From the NCBI RefSeq assembly GCF_900114375.1, contig NZ_FOSV01000007.1, positions 1-64,000 of the forward strand: a stretch of DNA of 64,000 bases. Direction: 5' to 3'. This DNA comes from Methylorubrum salsuginis. GTDB lineage: Bacteria > Pseudomonadota > Alphaproteobacteria > Rhizobiales > Beijerinckiaceae. Made by a program: the position numbers and the translations under genes. This document shows positions 62,976 through 64,000 of this stretch, one piece after another; positions within the stretch are counted from its first letter, which is position 1; every line of letters begins with the position of its first letter. A model generated the notes under the pieces. That model saw nothing but the letters and a program-made list of their open reading frames with translations. It was not told the origin of the DNA and ran no database searches.

Positions 62976-64000
62976 TCAGTACACGTCGGCCTGATAGCGG
63001 CCCGCCTTCTTGAGAGCGGCGAGATAGGCCACCGCCTCGTCGGGGTTCTTGCCGCCGTGGCTGGCGGCGACGTCGATGATCGCCCGCTCCACGTCCTTGG
63101 CCATGCGCTTGGCATCGCCGCAAACGTAGAAATGGGCGCCGCCCTCCAGCCACTTCCACAGCTCGGCGCCGTTCTCGCGCATCCGGTCCTGCACGTAGGT
63201 CTTCTCCGAGCCGTCGCGCGACCAGGCGAGCGACAGACGGGTCAGCACACGCGCGTCCTTCAGGCCGTTCATCTCCTCCTTGTAAAAGAAGTCCGAGGCC
63301 TGCCGCTGGTGGCCGTAGAACAGCCAGTTGCGGCCCGGCGCCTGCGTGGCGGCACGCTCGCGCAGGAAGGCGCGGAACGGGGCGATGCCGGTGCCCGGCC
63401 CGCACATGATCACGTCTTTCGAGAGATCCTCCGGCAGCGCGAAGCCGTGCGCCTTCTGCAGGTAGATTTTTACTTTCGTCTGCTCGGGCAGGCGCTCGCC
63501 GAGATGGGTCGAGGCAACGCCGAGGCGAAGGCGGGAGCGGTGGTTGTAGCGCACCGCGTCCACCGTCAGCGAGACGCGACCGACATCCATCTTCGGCGAG
63601 GACGAGATCGAGTAGAGCCGCGGCTGCAGCTCGTCGAGGGCCTCGAGGAAGACTTCCGCGTCGGGCCGTGCGCCGGGGAACTTGTGGAGCGCGCCGAGCA
63701 CGTCGAGATGGGCGGCGTCCCCGTCCGGGTCCTCGCCGGCGGCCAGAGCCTGTGCCTTCCTGCGCGCCTCGCCCGAGGTGAGGAGCGAGAGCAGCTGGTA
63801 GAGGTTGTCCGGCGCCGCGCCCAGCGCGTACTCGGTGAGCAGGCGGTCACGCAGCGTCTTACCGCCGATCTTGCGCTCGGGCCGGGCGCCGAGTTCGGCG
63901 ATCACCGCATCGACCAGGGCCGGGGCGTTGGCCGGGAACAGCCCGAGGCTGTCGCCGACCTCGTAGGTGATCGGCGTGTCCTTCAGATCGATCTCGATAT
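62976..64000 (-). CDS. CysJ-like NADPH flavoprotein (sulfite reductase alpha type), C-terminal part
   Basis: The frame enters from the right window edge and ends at 62976, giving at least 341 residues. It shows the FAD-binding part (YEVGDSLGLFPANAP, RLYSISSSPK) and the NADPH-binding part (VIMCGPGTGIAPFRAFLRER, WLFYGHQRQASDFFYKEEM, YVCGDAKRMAKDV) and ends GGKNPDEAVAYLAALKK. This is the C-terminal half of CysJ/cytochrome P450 reductase-type proteins. The product likely supplies electrons to a sulfite reductase or similar enzyme. The FMN domain is outside the window. Confidence 0.9.
   Translation of the reverse strand, partial: IEIDLKDTPITYEVGDSLGLFPANAPALVDAVIAELGARPERKIGGKTLRDRLLTEYALGAAPDNLYQLLSLLTSGEARRKAQALAAGEDPDGDAAHLDVLGALHKFPGARPDAEVFLEALDELQPRLYSISSSPKMDVGRVSLTVDAVRYNHRSRLRLGVASTHLGERLPEQTKVKIYLQKAHGFALPEDLSKDVIMCGPGTGIAPFRAFLRERAATQAPGRNWLFYGHQRQASDFFYKEEMNGLKDARVLTRLSLAWSRDGSEKTYVQDRMRENGAELWKWLEGGAHFYVCGDAKRMAKDVERAIIDVAASHGGKNPDEAVAYLAALKKAGRYQADVY

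Noticed and set aside
1-64000. CRISPR arrays, rRNA genes and complete tRNA genes
   Set aside because: No regularly spaced direct repeats with spacers, no rRNA-like sequence and no full tRNA cloverleaf were noticed in reading the window.

Overview
The window reads as chromosome of a high-GC alphaproteobacterium. A GcrA-family protein, a Usg-family protein and SorAB sulfite dehydrogenase all point that way. A fused SoxYZ-like carrier next to a CxxxCW rhodanese, a pair known from quinoprotein (methanol/PQQ) systems, suggests a Methylobacteriaceae-like methylotroph. The species is an inference; no rRNA or complete tRNA gene is present to confirm it.

Positions 1-6.4 kb: the cut-off start of an IS1182-like transposase, a DUF190 gene, an EamA permease, a 5'-truncated propeller gene, and a tightly packed run of secreted YxFxxD-type protein, ECF sigma factor, anti-sigma factor, GDSL hydrolase, LysR regulator and DUF202 protein. 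Positions 6.4-13.6 kb: a sulfite block with a cytosolic sulfite-oxidase homologue, a YVTN propeller, SorB, SorA, two very small proteins, a TDT-family (sulfite/tellurite) exporter and a YeiH-family exporter.

Positions 14.6-32.6 kb are the core sulfur oxidation island. A Crp/Fnr regulator faces a SoxYZ-like carrier / rhodanese / thioredoxin / CcdA operon. The opposite strand carries soxXYZABCD in order, followed by an MBL hydrolase and a periplasmic DsrE protein. soxW, soxS, a SqrR/BigR-type ArsR sensor and a SoxT-like transporter follow. Next come a persulfide dioxygenase, a DUF2892 protein, a TauE/SafE exporter and a type II sulfide:quinone reductase fused to an N-terminal phosphatase/rhodanese-like domain.

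Positions 32.6-45.7 kb continue the theme: a second ArsR regulator with a Prx6 peroxiredoxin, a cyanide-insensitive-type bd oxidase (CydA, CydB, DUF2474), a second rhodanese / persulfide-dioxygenase-like module whose TauE gene is decayed beside two YeeE half-transporters, and a periplasmic thiol block (DsrE, L,D-transpeptidase, DsbA, DsbD). A two-component system and a third ArsR regulator follow; the ArsR start codon lies inside a perfect 37-bp palindrome. Together the genes describe thiosulfate, sulfide and sulfite oxidation in the periplasm, cytosolic persulfide and sulfite handling, export of sulfite and other sulfur anions, and electron delivery to cytochrome c and to a sulfide-tolerant oxidase.

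Positions 45.7-56.3 kb: a DEDDh exonuclease, then about 8.7 kb of mostly unrecognised genes ending in an excisionase-like gene, a tyrosine recombinase and a 3' tRNA fragment with its terminator. This looks like a small integrative element. Positions 56.4-64 kb return to housekeeping-type genes: usg, a two-subunit molybdenum hydroxylase, a LysR regulator, an allophanate hydrolase, a small membrane protein and a CysJ-like flavoprotein cut by the window edge.
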